From: Candidatus Melainabacteria bacterium
GTDB lineage: Bacteria; Cyanobacteriota; Vampirovibrionia; Obscuribacterales; Obscuribacteraceae
DNA: 47,894 nt
Assembly (NCBI GenBank): GCA_020854255.1
Contig: JADZFV010000544.1
Coordinates: 1 to 47,894 of the forward strand
Reading direction: 5' to 3'
How positions within the stretch are numbered: the first letter of the stretch is position 1; every line of letters starts with the position of its first letter. The notes below the pieces were generated by a model, which was given only the letters and a program-made list of their open reading frames with translations, searched no databases and was not told the DNA's origin. Made by a program: the position numbers and the translations under genes. Shown piece after piece: positions 40,628 to 47,894 of the stretch.

Positions 40628-40861
40628 TCAGAAACCCATTTGACGGCGGATTTTCACATCACCTTTCGGCCCGCCGGGAATCTTTCTGTCTTCAATTTGC
40701 GCGGGCAATTTGGCAACCTTGTCTCCTTGCAATCCATCAAGAACCTTTCTGGCTGCTTCCGGGCTCAATTCGTAAAGGGCAGGACTGGTGGACGGATTGA
40801 TCTTGTTGAGAGACTCTCTGGTTGTCGCGTCGATGCCAGCGCTTACTTTGAAAATGCTCAT
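40628..40861 (-). pseudogene. Truncated N-terminus of an alpha/beta-hydrolase (acetyl-esterase type)
   Basis: The 77-residue frame starts at ATG 40861 with AAGGAG 9 nt upstream. It contains SPALYELSPEAARKVLDGLQ, then KLPAQIEDRKIPGGPKG, then DVKIR, the characteristic lead-in of HSL/acetyl-esterase hydrolases just before the catalytic HGGG domain. The frame then stops (RRQMGF) and no hydrolase core follows in any frame before the DHH gene. It is most likely a remnant of a deleted gene; a retained short protein is less likely because such lead-ins are not independent domains. Confidence 0.55.
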
Positions 40862-41457
40862 AACCTGCTCCTTGTGCGGAGAGACAACAGTATTTCCTCT
40901 TGCCGCGCTCGAATAATCCTGCGTTTGAGCCAAGTTTGAGCTGAATTTGGCGCTCATTTGCGCGAGCTTTCGAGAGGTCTAGCACAAGATGTCTGCCAGC
41001 GACGCTACCACCGACCCGCAAATTAGACAGTGCACATAGTGGCAGTTTCACCCCACGGATTGCTGGTCCGTCCAGCGTTTACGGGTGTCAAAGCAAGAAA
41101 TCATTGATTTTTGGCAGGTTAACACATTGTTTCTATGATCGCTTGTTAATTGACTCCTGTAGCTGTATTTGCCAGGTTGATGACCTACACAACTTCAATT
41201 TCTCTCTGCGCGACAAACCTTTCGAGACAATATCCACTAAGGATTCCGGGCCCTCACACTCTTGCACACGCAAGAGGAGCCAAACCGTCTTTGCAAAGCA
41301 GATGTCGATGAGCCAGAAAAATGAGTTGCCTCCCCGCACCGGAATCGTTGATTGATGTTGCCTCGCACTGCCGCAGCTTGCGCAGAGTAAGATATATCAG
41401 TGATCGCATCCCGGTGCCCTTTCAGTTAAACGACCGCAATTGGAAAGGGACACAAAC
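40862..41457. other. About 600-nt intergenic region, no gene seen
   Basis: Small frames on both strands (41104-41355 plus, 41133-41339 minus) lack ribosome sites and normal coding composition. The right end must hold the promoter and leader of the NUDIX gene. Confidence 0.45.
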
Positions 41458-42180
41458 ATGGACCAGACCGCAATCGCCAAGATCGCATTCAGCTCCGCTC
41501 CCGGCATCGACCAGGACATCCAGGACAAAGCCATCGCTTCGAAGCCGTTCCAGGACTGGCTCAAGTCGGTCAGTGACCGCTTCGTCGTCAGGGGTGTGAA
41601 GTTCCAGTCGGTGGACATGTTCGGTCCGCGAGTGGGCTTCATCAAGTTCGTCGCCGACGTCACCGACACGAACGGCAAGTTCATTCCCGGCATCGTCTTC
41701 ATGCGCGGCGGAGCCGTCGGCATGCTGCCGGTTCTGAAGTGCGAAGGCAAGCGCTACAGCATTCTCACCGTGCAGCCGCGGGTTCCCGCCGGACGTTTCG
41801 ACTTCGTCGAGATTCCCGCCGGCATGCTCGATGGCTCGGGCAACTTCGGTGGCGTCGCCGCCAAGGAGCTCAAGGAAGAGCTGGAGATGGTGGTCTCGCA
41901 GGACGATCTCATCGACCTGACCGAGTTCGCCGGCTACGCAGGTGGCGTCTTCGTGTCGCCCGGCGGCACCGACGAGACGCTGCGCCTGTTCGCCTTTGAG
42001 AAGGACGTCACCGCCGAAGAGCTGGCCTCCTACGAAGGCAAGTGCACCGGCGTTATCGAAGAGGGCGAGCAGATCACCCTCATGATCGCCGAGCTGGACA
42101 CACTCTGGAAGCTCGATGACGCCAAGACTGTCGTCGCTTACGCGCTGTACGAGAAGTACGTCGCCCGCCAGTCTGCGTAA
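41458..42180 (+). CDS. NUDIX hydrolase resembling plant ADP-sugar diphosphatases
   Basis: A 240-residue NUDIX enzyme. The segment VEIPAGMLDGSGNFGGVAAKELKEELEM contains a variant Nudix box: core K136-E-L-K-E-E141 in place of REUxEE, and Glu in place of the final glycine. The following LIDLTEFAG...VSPGGTDETLRLFAF and KCTGVIEEGEQITLMI match the plan of plant NUDX14-type ADP-sugar/ADP-ribose diphosphatases, quite different from MutT. It probably splits ADP-ribose or ADP-glucose into AMP and a sugar phosphate. ATG 41458 follows AAAGGGA; an in-frame ATG at 41440 has no site. A strong terminator follows. Confidence 0.87.
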   Translation: MDQTAIAKIAFSSAPGIDQDIQDKAIASKPFQDWLKSVSDRFVVRGVKFQSVDMFGPRVGFIKFVADVTDTNGKFIPGIVFMRGGAVGMLPVLKCEGKRYSILTVQPRVPAGRFDFVEIPAGMLDGSGNFGGVAAKELKEELEMVVSQDDLIDLTEFAGYAGGVFVSPGGTDETLRLFAFEKDVTAEELASYEGKCTGVIEEGEQITLMIAELDTLWKLDDAKTVVAYALYEKYVARQSA

Positions 42181-42216
42181 TTCGAGCACGTTCTCTGTCG
42201 ATTCCCTAAGTGCAAT

Positions 42217-42263
42217 GCCGCCGGGGTTGGCCACAAGCCAATTTCCGGCGGCAAAGCTTTTTT
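42217..42263 (+). terminator. Intrinsic terminator after the NUDIX gene
   Basis: GCCGCCGG..TTGGC pairs with GCCAA..CCGGCGGC and is followed by AAAGCTTTTTT. Confidence 0.8.
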
Positions 42264-42325
42264 GATTTTTTTATACTATACGTTTGCGTATACCCAAAAA
42301 TAGAAAGGAGGCGCAGATTACGCTA

Positions 42326-42484
42326 ATGTCCCAACTTGTCCGCTTGTTGTTTGTCTTTCGTCGCCAGTTCCATTTCACCGATGGATTCATAACGACTGCC
42401 TTTGAAGTAGCTACGCAACCTCGCACAATGCGTTCTGGCCCAAAGAGAGACACCGCAATCTGGCACTCATACCGGTTTCGCTAA
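42326..42484 (+). CDS. Possible 52-aa basic small protein
   Basis: An isolated short frame: AAAGGAGG lies about 15 nt before ATG 42326, and an in-frame ATT at 42317 sits at ideal spacing. The peptide (SQLVRLLFVFRRQFHF...) is basic and partly hydrophobic. A terminator hairpin overlaps the stop codon. Flanking terminators on both sides show that a separate transcript exists here. It may instead be a non-coding RNA or leader. No relatives known to me. Confidence 0.3.
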   Translation: MSQLVRLLFVFRRQFHFTDGFITTAFEVATQPRTMRSGPKRDTAIWHSYRFR

Positions 42485-42500
42485 AACCGGTTTGTGTTTT
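42471..42500 (+). terminator. Intrinsic terminator overlapping the small-frame stop
   Basis: ACCGGTTT-CGCTA-AAACCGGT is an 8-bp perfect stem followed by TTTGTGTTTT. Confidence 0.7.
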
Positions 42501-42720
42501 AAACCCAGCAATAGGAACCAGTTTTCTAATCTGGATTGAATTGATTCTCGTGAAAACCTGCAGATAGGGTGTGTTTATACCTTTCTCTCATTCATACAGA
42601 AACACAACCGCAAACCTCAGCACACACGCGCACTAACAGCCACTCGCTCATTCCTTGCTGAGGAATGCATTCGTTCGCGACCGTTGCTGAACACAGACAA
42701 CTCTCTGCCAAGGAGGTCCG

Positions 42721-43365
42721 TTGAAGGAAGTCGACAACCCGTACCTGCGCTTCTTCCTCTCGCTCGCCCATCTTCTCTACCTCGAACAGCTGCCTTCGGT
42801 TCAGCCGAATCGCGAGTTCGAGGAGTGGGAGTGGGACGCGATCGCCAAGGCTTACTGGCGGTTGGGGAAAGAGCGCGAGTCTGCAACTCAGCGCTTCGCC
42901 TGGGCGATTCCGAACCTCTCTGCACTGCAGGAGATTGCCCGTCACGGCTCAATCATCGAGCTGGGATGCGGCAACGGATACTGGGCTTGGCTCTTGCGCA
43001 AGATGGGCGTGGACATTCTCGCCTGCGATCCGCTTGCGTCCGGCGAACCCGGCTCACATCGCGATGAGGGCACGACAGCTTGGACTGAGGTCTTCTCAGC
43101 CGGGCCGGAAGTCCTCACCGCCCATCCACATCGAACCCTCTTTCTTTGCTGGCCGCCGCCCTTCAGCTCGATGGCAGCGGACTGCTTGAAGCTCTACCAG
43201 GGCAACCTCCTTCTCTACGTTGGAGAGGAGCCGGGCGGCTGCTGCGGCGGCGACGACTTCGAAGAGCTGATCAAGCGCGATTGGGTCGAAGAAAAGCGCG
43301 TCGCCATTCCGCGCTGGCCTTCTCCCTTCGTGAAGGATTCCCTCTACGTCTACCGGCGCCGGTAG
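42721..43365 (+). CDS. SAM-dependent methyltransferase-like protein
   Basis: A 214-residue protein with the class I methyltransferase motif I IIELGCGNGYWAWLLRKMGVDILACDP (about residues 79-105) and a downstream LFLCWPPPFSSMA segment where a DPPY-like motif IV would lie. The N-terminal 70 residues are helical. Translation starts at TTG 42721, set by AAGGAGG 4-5 nt upstream; no ATG or GTG alternative has such a site. Motif IV wording WPPP recalls DNA/RNA N-methylases, but the protein is small and the substrate is open. A C-rich hairpin follows. Confidence 0.78.
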   Translation: MKEVDNPYLRFFLSLAHLLYLEQLPSVQPNREFEEWEWDAIAKAYWRLGKERESATQRFAWAIPNLSALQEIARHGSIIELGCGNGYWAWLLRKMGVDILACDPLASGEPGSHRDEGTTAWTEVFSAGPEVLTAHPHRTLFLCWPPPFSSMAADCLKLYQGNLLLYVGEEPGGCCGGDDFEELIKRDWVEEKRVAIPRWPSPFVKDSLYVYRRR

Positions 43366-43386
43366 CCGTCCGGCTACACTTCCCCT

Positions 43387-43413
43387 GCCGGCAGGCAATC
43401 TTGCCTGTCCGGC
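43387..43413 (+). terminator. Hairpin after the methyltransferase gene
   Basis: GCCGG-C-AGGC pairs with GCCT-GT-CCGGC around AATCTT; no immediate U-run. Confidence 0.4.
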
Positions 43414-43420
43414 CGAGAGG

Positions 43421-43456
43421 AAAAAAATTTGCCCGAAGAGGCACCATATACGGTGC
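43421..43456 (-). terminator. Terminator region of the 43458 gene
   Basis: On the minus strand GCACC/GGTGC and an alternative TGCC-TCTTCG-GGCA hairpin are followed by AATTTTTTT. Confidence 0.5.
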
Positions 43457-43457
43457 G

Positions 43458-44093
43458 TTAAAAACCAAACGTATACTTGTACGGATTGGGAGGGCAGACA
43501 ATCTCATTGCGCAACTCCATGAATGCCTTGAATTTGCCGTCGCCGTCCTTAAAGCCGGCCACCACCGCTCCGGAAACTGATGACGTTCCAAACCTGATAT
43601 GGGGATGCGTCTTAGCGAGCTCGAGGGTAATGCGGTCAGTAATTGCCTTGAAGTAATCCGCGTCAAGCAAAGAATCCAAAGCCATTCTCGAATTGAACGC
43701 CCCGCGCAGGTCCTGCATTGCGCGCCGCCATTGCGGACTGCCCGGCTCTGCATTCATTGCATCACGAACAGCCTTTATAGCCTGCTGTGCTATTTCCGTT
43801 TGCTTGCCATCAAGGGCAGGGAGCTTTTCCGGCATGACCAGCGATTCGTCTTTCAGCCGGTCAAGGTAATTTCCATATGGAGTGTCCTTGAAATGAGCAG
43901 TGTCCATGCCCTCGATCTCAGTTATAGTAATCTCGTGTTCGTCCGGGCAGGCGTTGTCGGATGTTTTAGCAGCCTTAACGCTCATATTCTTGAGTTCATC
44001 AAATACTTCATCGTATGCATGTGCTAATGCCGGATGCCCTGGTTTTGCTTGCTCCCCGTACTCTCTGGGTGCTTTCGACTGTTCAAGCGGCAT
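43458..44093 (-). CDS. Unknown protein, 211 aa
   Basis: Not recognised. ATG 44093 has GGAGG 5-6 nt upstream; a longer frame to 44156 lacks a site. Soluble and mainly helical in the middle (QTEIAQQAIKAVRDAMNA, PQWRRAMQDLRGAFNSRMAL). A predicted strand-rich C-terminus HIRFGTSSVSGAVVAGFKDGDGKFKAFMELR could be a small beta-hairpin domain. Codon use is less biased than in the GC-rich enzymes. Isolated gene with its own terminator. Confidence 0.68.
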   Translation of the reverse strand: MPLEQSKAPREYGEQAKPGHPALAHAYDEVFDELKNMSVKAAKTSDNACPDEHEITITEIEGMDTAHFKDTPYGNYLDRLKDESLVMPEKLPALDGKQTEIAQQAIKAVRDAMNAEPGSPQWRRAMQDLRGAFNSRMALDSLLDADYFKAITDRITLELAKTHPHIRFGTSSVSGAVVAGFKDGDGKFKAFMELRNEIVCPPNPYKYTFGF

Positions 44094-44443
44094 AAAATCC
44101 TCCAGGCGTGTAGTGATTTCAGGCACAAGCCTCAATGGGCAGAAGTGCGGATTCAATAACGGTCATGATGTGCGTCGCGGTTTTGCGACACTCACAGACT
44201 AGGGGCAAATACATAAAAACTGAGTGAGATTGTGCAACTCGATGGCGGGATTTGGCGCGCAGCCAACTTTCTACTACTCTTTGTCGTCATCAACTCGAGA
44301 GAAAAACTCTGCCGGTGCGCAGGAAGGAAAGGTTTGCCACCCTCACTTCATGCGACACCGGCAAAGTCAAATCTGAAAGCAGTCGGCTTTCGCGATTTAC
44401 GCCAAACGGTCCAACCCGAACCGGGCGATGCATGGCATCGCCC
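44094..44443. other. 350-nt intergenic region with one REP-type palindrome
   Basis: It holds the leader of the 43458-44093 gene. Near its right end the palindrome copy C lies against the CoaX-HD stop codon. Overlapping plus-strand frames here are antisense shadows. Confidence 0.5.
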
Positions 44444-44447
44444 CTAC
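44423..44447. repeat. GTAGGGGCGATGC palindrome, copy C
   Basis: Read on the minus strand, GTAGGGGCGATGCCATGCATCGCCC is identical to copy A and overlaps the TAG stop of the CoaX-HD gene, so the repeat itself supplies the stop codon. Confidence 0.75.
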
Positions 44448-45844
44448 GAGGCTCTCAAACGAAAGAACTCGCGCTCCATGTTCGCGACTGCTTTCTTCTG
44501 CAACTCGGCGCGAACCGAGGGCGTGTAGAAGAGCTGCTTGCGATCGAGGAATTTCTTGAGCACGTGCGCGCGTCCCTTGCGGTACGCCTCAGGCTCCATC
44601 CAGTCGTATTCCAGAGCGATGTCGGCCGCGTAGCGACCGTATTCGCTCGCCGACGAAGCGAGAATCGCCAGGTCGGCGTCGAGGAACAGACGGGAGTCTT
44701 TCGCCAGGCGTCCAGCCAGAGGACGGTGTCCTCTGGTGGCGACGATGAGAGCGGCGACATCTTCGGCAAGACAGTCGGGAAGCCCGAGGCTTGCCAAATC
44801 TTCCTTCGCCAGAAGAGCACTGCGCTCCTCGTTGTCCTTCGCCTTCACGTCATAGATGGCGTCGTGGTAAAACGCCGCCAGACGCAAAAGCACGCTTGCC
44901 GAGCCGCCGGAGAAGCGGTCGAGCAAAGCGAGAGTCTTGGCGATGTGCTTGAGGTTGTGGTAGTAACGCCCACGCTCAGAGTACAAGCTCTCAAGCTTCT
45001 CCCAGATCGGCTGCCAGCGCGCTTGCGGAATATCGAGTTCGCGCATCAGTCTTGCCCAACGCTTTTTAGCGATGGCGGTCTGACGGTGAGAACCCTGCTT
45101 GGGAGCGTTTTTCGCTGAGGTAGCCAAAAGGTAAATGCCTTTGAGCGTGAGATACGGATCGCAGATGTCGAACAATTTGTTGTTCAGGCTACCATGCTCT
45201 TGCACGGATTTGCTCGCACCGCCTGTGCCCACAAACAACGTCTGCCCGGTCAGGTTGCGGTTGGCGATTGCCAGCCACTCACGGACGAGGCCGATGTGCC
45301 CGGCGAAAACACCATTGCGCATGTGCGTGTCGGTATCATAACCGAGTTCGAGCGTTTGCCCCTCCATCTTGAGCAAGGGCAGAAGCGCCGTGCGGTGATG
45401 GAGGGTTTCCAGCGTGACGCCCAGTCCAGGTGCAATCCAGCCACCTTTGACGTGACCGGAGCCGGAGATGACCAGCATCGTGGTCGCTGTGCCCATGCCG
45501 ATGACGGCTACGGGAGTGCGTCCCTTTCCGTACAGGTGCCAGGCGGCAACTGCATCGGCGACGCGGTCGGCACCCATGGTTTCGTCCATGCCGGTGAGCA
45601 ATTTCTGCGTCACGGCATTGACCGAAATCACTTCGCGCTTGGCCAGAAGCGCCTTGAGCTCAAGCTCTGCCTGAGGCACCACCGAAGAGATGGCCACCGG
45701 GCAGGTAGTTTTGCCGAGAATGGCGGAAGCCGACTCCTTCACCTGAGCCGTTGGATGGCGCCAGGTGTCCGTCAACTTTCCGTCACGAAATAAAGCGTAT
45801 TTGACATTGGAATTACCAACGTCAATGACGAGTAATTCTTTCAT
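44444..45844 (-). CDS. coaX: Type III pantothenate kinase fused to an HD phosphohydrolase
   Basis: Residues 1-245 are CoaX, which phosphorylates pantothenate in the first step of CoA synthesis: LLVIDVGNSNVKYALF (D8), ISSVVP, GADRVADAVAAWH (catalytic D93), GMGTATTMLVI, GGWIAPGLG and VGTGGA. Residues about 262-440 match the COG4339-type predicted HD phosphohydrolases: RWQPIWEKLESLYSERGRYYHNLKHI (H296, H300), FYHDAIYD (H327-D328), DNEERSA, ATRGH, FLDADLAIL and YRKGRAHVLKKFL. Normal CoaX is about 255 residues, so this is a clear two-domain fusion of 466. The HD domain could hydrolyse a nucleotide or phosphorylated pathway compound. ATG 45844 lies next to GGAGAAAT. Confidence 0.9.
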   Translation of the reverse strand: MKELLVIDVGNSNVKYALFRDGKLTDTWRHPTAQVKESASAILGKTTCPVAISSVVPQAELELKALLAKREVISVNAVTQKLLTGMDETMGADRVADAVAAWHLYGKGRTPVAVIGMGTATTMLVISGSGHVKGGWIAPGLGVTLETLHHRTALLPLLKMEGQTLELGYDTDTHMRNGVFAGHIGLVREWLAIANRNLTGQTLFVGTGGASKSVQEHGSLNNKLFDICDPYLTLKGIYLLATSAKNAPKQGSHRQTAIAKKRWARLMRELDIPQARWQPIWEKLESLYSERGRYYHNLKHIAKTLALLDRFSGGSASVLLRLAAFYHDAIYDVKAKDNEERSALLAKEDLASLGLPDCLAEDVAALIVATRGHRPLAGRLAKDSRLFLDADLAILASSASEYGRYAADIALEYDWMEPEAYRKGRAHVLKKFLDRKQLFYTPSVRAELQKKAVANMEREFFRLRAS

Positions 45845-46009
45845 GATATTTCTCCACGGCAGTGCAAGCCGTTTTAATCAGCACAAGGTGCTGCTTAGTC
45901 CGGCTTCCGAAGCCGCTTTCCGAGAGGAAAGATTGAGAGAGTCAGATGTGCAGCAGCAAAGAGAGAGGCAGGCGTTTTCGCCCACCTCTATCGCGCTTTA
46001 CGCCGCTAA

Positions 46010-46033
46010 GGGCGACGCATGGCATCGCCCTAC
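46010..46033. repeat. GTAGGGGCGATGC palindrome, copy D
   Basis: Read on the minus strand, GTAGGGCGATGCCATGCGTCGCCC begins 5 nt after the Bax-inhibitor stop. It has the same orientation relative to its gene as copies A, B and C. Confidence 0.65.
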
Positions 46034-46037
46034 AGAT

Positions 46038-46694
46038 TTACTTCTTGCTGCCGGTCAGCGCCTCGATGAAGCGCAGCAGGTAGAGCAGGAAGTTGATGAA
46101 GTCGAGGTAGATCTGCATCGTTGCCGTGATGGCGTTGAACCAGGTGTTCTCCGCCTTCGAAATCCGGAAGAAGTCGAAGATGAAGAAGCCGGCGAAGACC
46201 GCCATGCCGATCAGGCAGTAGATGAGAGTCACGCCGGTGGAGAAGGCCACGAAGATGTTGACGATGCCGACGACGATCAAGGCGAGCAGCGCGAACATCA
46301 GGTACTTGCCCATGTTCGAGAAGTCACGCCCGGAAAGTGCGCCAATAGCGCCGCAGGCAGCCATTACGCCGCCGGTGCCGAGGAACGAGAGGAATACCGT
46401 CTGCCATCCGAGTGAGATGACGTAGTGGTTGATCGTCGGTCCAAGGAAGAGACCGCTGATGAATGTCCAGCCGGCAAGGGCGACGAGACCAGCTTCCTTG
46501 CTCGACTTGGCCGCGAACGGCACGATGAAAGCGCCGGCGATGAACGCGATCGCGAGAGCGATGATGGCGACCATCGAAGTGATACCGGAACCGAGATAGG
46601 TTCCGAACGCGCTTACGCCCATGGAGACCGTCAACAGCAAAGAGACCTTGCTGAAGAGACCGCCCCTGGACAGGCTGACTGTTCCGTTGTTCAT
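46038..46694 (-). CDS. Bax inhibitor-1 / YccA family membrane protein
   Basis: A 218-residue integral membrane protein with about seven helices. Family features: AFGTYLGSG, LVALAGWTFISGLFLGPTINHYV, TGGVMAACGAIGALSGRDFSNMGKYLMFALLALIVVG and the C-terminal FFIFDFFRIS...YLDFINFLLYLLRFIEAL, with the conserved DxxR-like and YLDxxN elements. BI-1 proteins are pH-gated calcium leak channels in the few studied cases; YccA binds FtsH in E. coli. ATG 46694 has GGAG 8-9 nt upstream; the open frame to 47006 is non-coding in character. A REP-like palindrome follows the stop. Confidence 0.92.
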   Translation of the reverse strand: MNNGTVSLSRGGLFSKVSLLLTVSMGVSAFGTYLGSGITSMVAIIALAIAFIAGAFIVPFAAKSSKEAGLVALAGWTFISGLFLGPTINHYVISLGWQTVFLSFLGTGGVMAACGAIGALSGRDFSNMGKYLMFALLALIVVGIVNIFVAFSTGVTLIYCLIGMAVFAGFFIFDFFRISKAENTWFNAITATMQIYLDFINFLLYLLRFIEALTGSKK

Positions 46695-47604
46695 GTTTAA
46701 CTCCAAAAAGTTTCGTCTGCGTGATGCGAGGCACCACGCGAGACACCACTGGCAAAGGCAGGTCGGAAGGTGCACTTGCACATTCCCATTTGACGAATTC
46801 CCTGCGTTCGAAGGGCGATTGCTCCACCTCTTCCTTGTCGGAAGACGTATCGGTCGGAGATGTCGCGGGTGACAAAATTGTTCGGGCCGGACGTATTTCC
46901 AAAAAATAAAAGAGATGAAAGAGCAATCAAACCCTATAAATTTCAGGTTCAGCAACTCAAGACGAGTTTTAACTGACAACAATGAAACCCCGCTCAGTAT
47001 GAGCATTGAAAGCTATTGAGTTAAAAACACAGCAAGACAGATCAGTAAGCAAGGAATAGCTGATCGACTACAGTGAGTTTCACTTAAGACTCAATCTATG
47101 CAGTTTTTTGAACCAGCGCGAAGGCAATCGTGAGAAAAAACTTCGCTAGCGCTAACCTCGCGGAGGTCGATTATGAGAGGTTCTTCAGCGATGCTGCAAA
47201 ACATTTTTCCGGCCGGGTTTTCGGCAGCTCGTTGCGTTTTCCTACTGGCAGTCAGAGTTTTCTTAAGCACTAATAAGACGAACATCAGTTGCCGCTTTAA
47301 GAGCGCGCTCTTCAAACCAGCTTGCTTTAGAACCAAGCTTAGTTAACAAAGTGTCAGCGTTTACAACGCTTGACAACCATTGAGCAAATATCACGCAGAT
47401 CTCTAAGTTCACCAGGTATCTATTCTTTTTCTCTCCACAAGGCGCTAACTAAAACAAGACGCCATCAGCTCTCGATATCAGGCTCAACATGAGGAGAATT
47501 GTCTCCAAAAACTGATACCGAGTCTCAAATCAACGCTCTCTTGAAACTTTGAGGCTGCAGAGAGAACGACAACGTTCTTGTCTGCACGCAGAAGGAGCAA
47601 ATGT
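46695..47604. other. 910-nt intergenic region
   Basis: It carries the leader of the Bax-inhibitor gene (minus) and that of the truncated gene at the right edge (plus). Just before the latter, TGCAGA..GAACG and CGTTC..TCTGCA form a hairpin (about 47552-47586) ahead of the ribosome site. No convincing gene lies between; the 47091-47336 minus frame has no ribosome site. Confidence 0.45.
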
Positions 47605-47894
47605 ATGCATCAGCTACCGAATCAACGCATTTGCGTTGTATTTTCTGACACGCCGGAAGGAGCAACAGCACTGACCTTCGCGGCTGATCTGAACAAAATG
47701 ACCGGCGCAGGCAAGCTCGTTGTCTATGTAAGAGTCAAGGCACAGTGCAGTCGCATCGCTCAAGGCGCTTCGACCGGCAACGCCAATGTCGAGCAGAGAC
47801 AACGTGTGCTTTTACACGTCGTTGCGCTCACCGGGCTGACCGAGTACGAAATCGAGTTTGTCGAATTCGACTCGACCGCCTCAATCGACTTTCC
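47605..47894 (+). CDS. Unknown protein, 3'-truncated by the window edge
   Basis: The frame is open from ATG 47605 to the window end (96 full codons visible). GAAGGAGC lies 7-8 nt upstream of ATG 47605; the overlapping ATG 47601 frame stops early. The visible N-terminus MHQLPNQRICVVFSDTPEGA begins with a beta strand, followed by ALTFAADLNKMTGAGKLVVYVRV and a Cys-containing loop. No family recognised. The structured leader and strong ribosome site resemble the GC-rich gene class. Confidence 0.7.
   Translation, partial: MHQLPNQRICVVFSDTPEGATALTFAADLNKMTGAGKLVVYVRVKAQCSRIAQGASTGNANVEQRQRVLLHVVALTGLTEYEIEFVEFDSTASIDF

Noticed and set aside
44232-45118. Plus frames across the CoaX-HD gene end
   Set aside because: Antisense to clear HD-domain motifs and spanning a palindromic repeat.

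Overview
The window is chromosomal-type bacterial DNA with about 43 protein genes plus fragments. No rRNA, tRNA, CRISPR array, transposase or phage structural gene was seen. The host cannot be fixed from sequence alone. A PBP4-type carboxypeptidase, an OmpR-type two-component pair, a TadC-like pilus/secretion protein and a GH5-like hydrolase with an N-terminal membrane anchor fit a free-living, large-genome, envelope-bearing bacterium. The wording of the histidine kinase core recalls non-photosynthetic cyanobacterial relatives (Vampirovibrionia/Melainabacteria, Obscuribacterales), but this is only a tentative impression.

Layout. (1) Positions 1-13657, plus strand: a train of GC-rich, C-ending-codon genes. 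Its first four form an almost complete NAD+ salvage pathway: pncB (5' truncated), a PRPP synthetase with a duplicated N-terminal half, glutamine-dependent nadE, and a nicotinamidase with an N-terminal membrane helix. Then come an M3 oligoendopeptidase, a radical SAM protein, a DEDDh exonuclease, an unknown conserved protein, peptidyl-tRNA hydrolase, a Rossmann/SLOG-like protein and a histidine phosphatase. The genes are mostly separated by 100-360 nt leaders rich in hairpins, many capped by GNRA tetraloops. One structured leader element occurs three times. (2) 13966-18446, minus: nucleoside phosphorylase, a small membrane protein, the GH5-like hydrolase and a helical unknown protein. (3) 19002-22282: a response regulator/histidine kinase pair, divergent from a TadC-like membrane protein. 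(4) 22534-25199, minus: a ClpB-D2-like AAA+ ATPase with two unknown small neighbours. (5) 25759-27951, plus: two small proteins sharing a C-terminal HWF...SYRLQAF motif, and a DUF4259-TPR protein. (6) 28091-31681, minus: a probable operon of PBP4, a DUF7832-like protein, a DoxX-like protein and a BtaA-like DUF3419 protein. (7) 32105-35543, minus: unknown, DUF502, an EEP nuclease with an RG-rich domain, and a NADAR-like protein. (8) A 1.6 kb non-coding spacer. (9) 37127-43365, plus: HAD phosphatase, small unknown proteins, DHH phosphoesterase, a NUDIX hydrolase resembling plant ADP-sugar diphosphatases, and a methyltransferase. (10) 43458-46694, minus: an unknown protein, a CoaX-HD fusion and a Bax-inhibitor-1 protein. 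A truncated gene runs off the right edge.

Working together. NAD+ and nucleotide chemistry recurs: PncA, PncB, Prs and NadE rebuild NAD+ from nicotinamide; NADAR and NUDIX act on ADP-ribose-type compounds; CoaX starts CoA synthesis; phosphorylase, DHH, HAD and DEDDh enzymes recycle nucleotides. Whether this is housekeeping salvage or a dedicated NAD+-restoration system (for example during phage or toxin attack) is inference. Two composition classes alternate. The GC-rich enzyme genes have strong Shine-Dalgarno sites and structured leaders; the regulatory and envelope genes (about 18.7-31.7 kb) are visibly less GC-rich. Four copies of a GTAGGGGCGATGC-type palindrome sit directly after stop codons in both the left and right parts.
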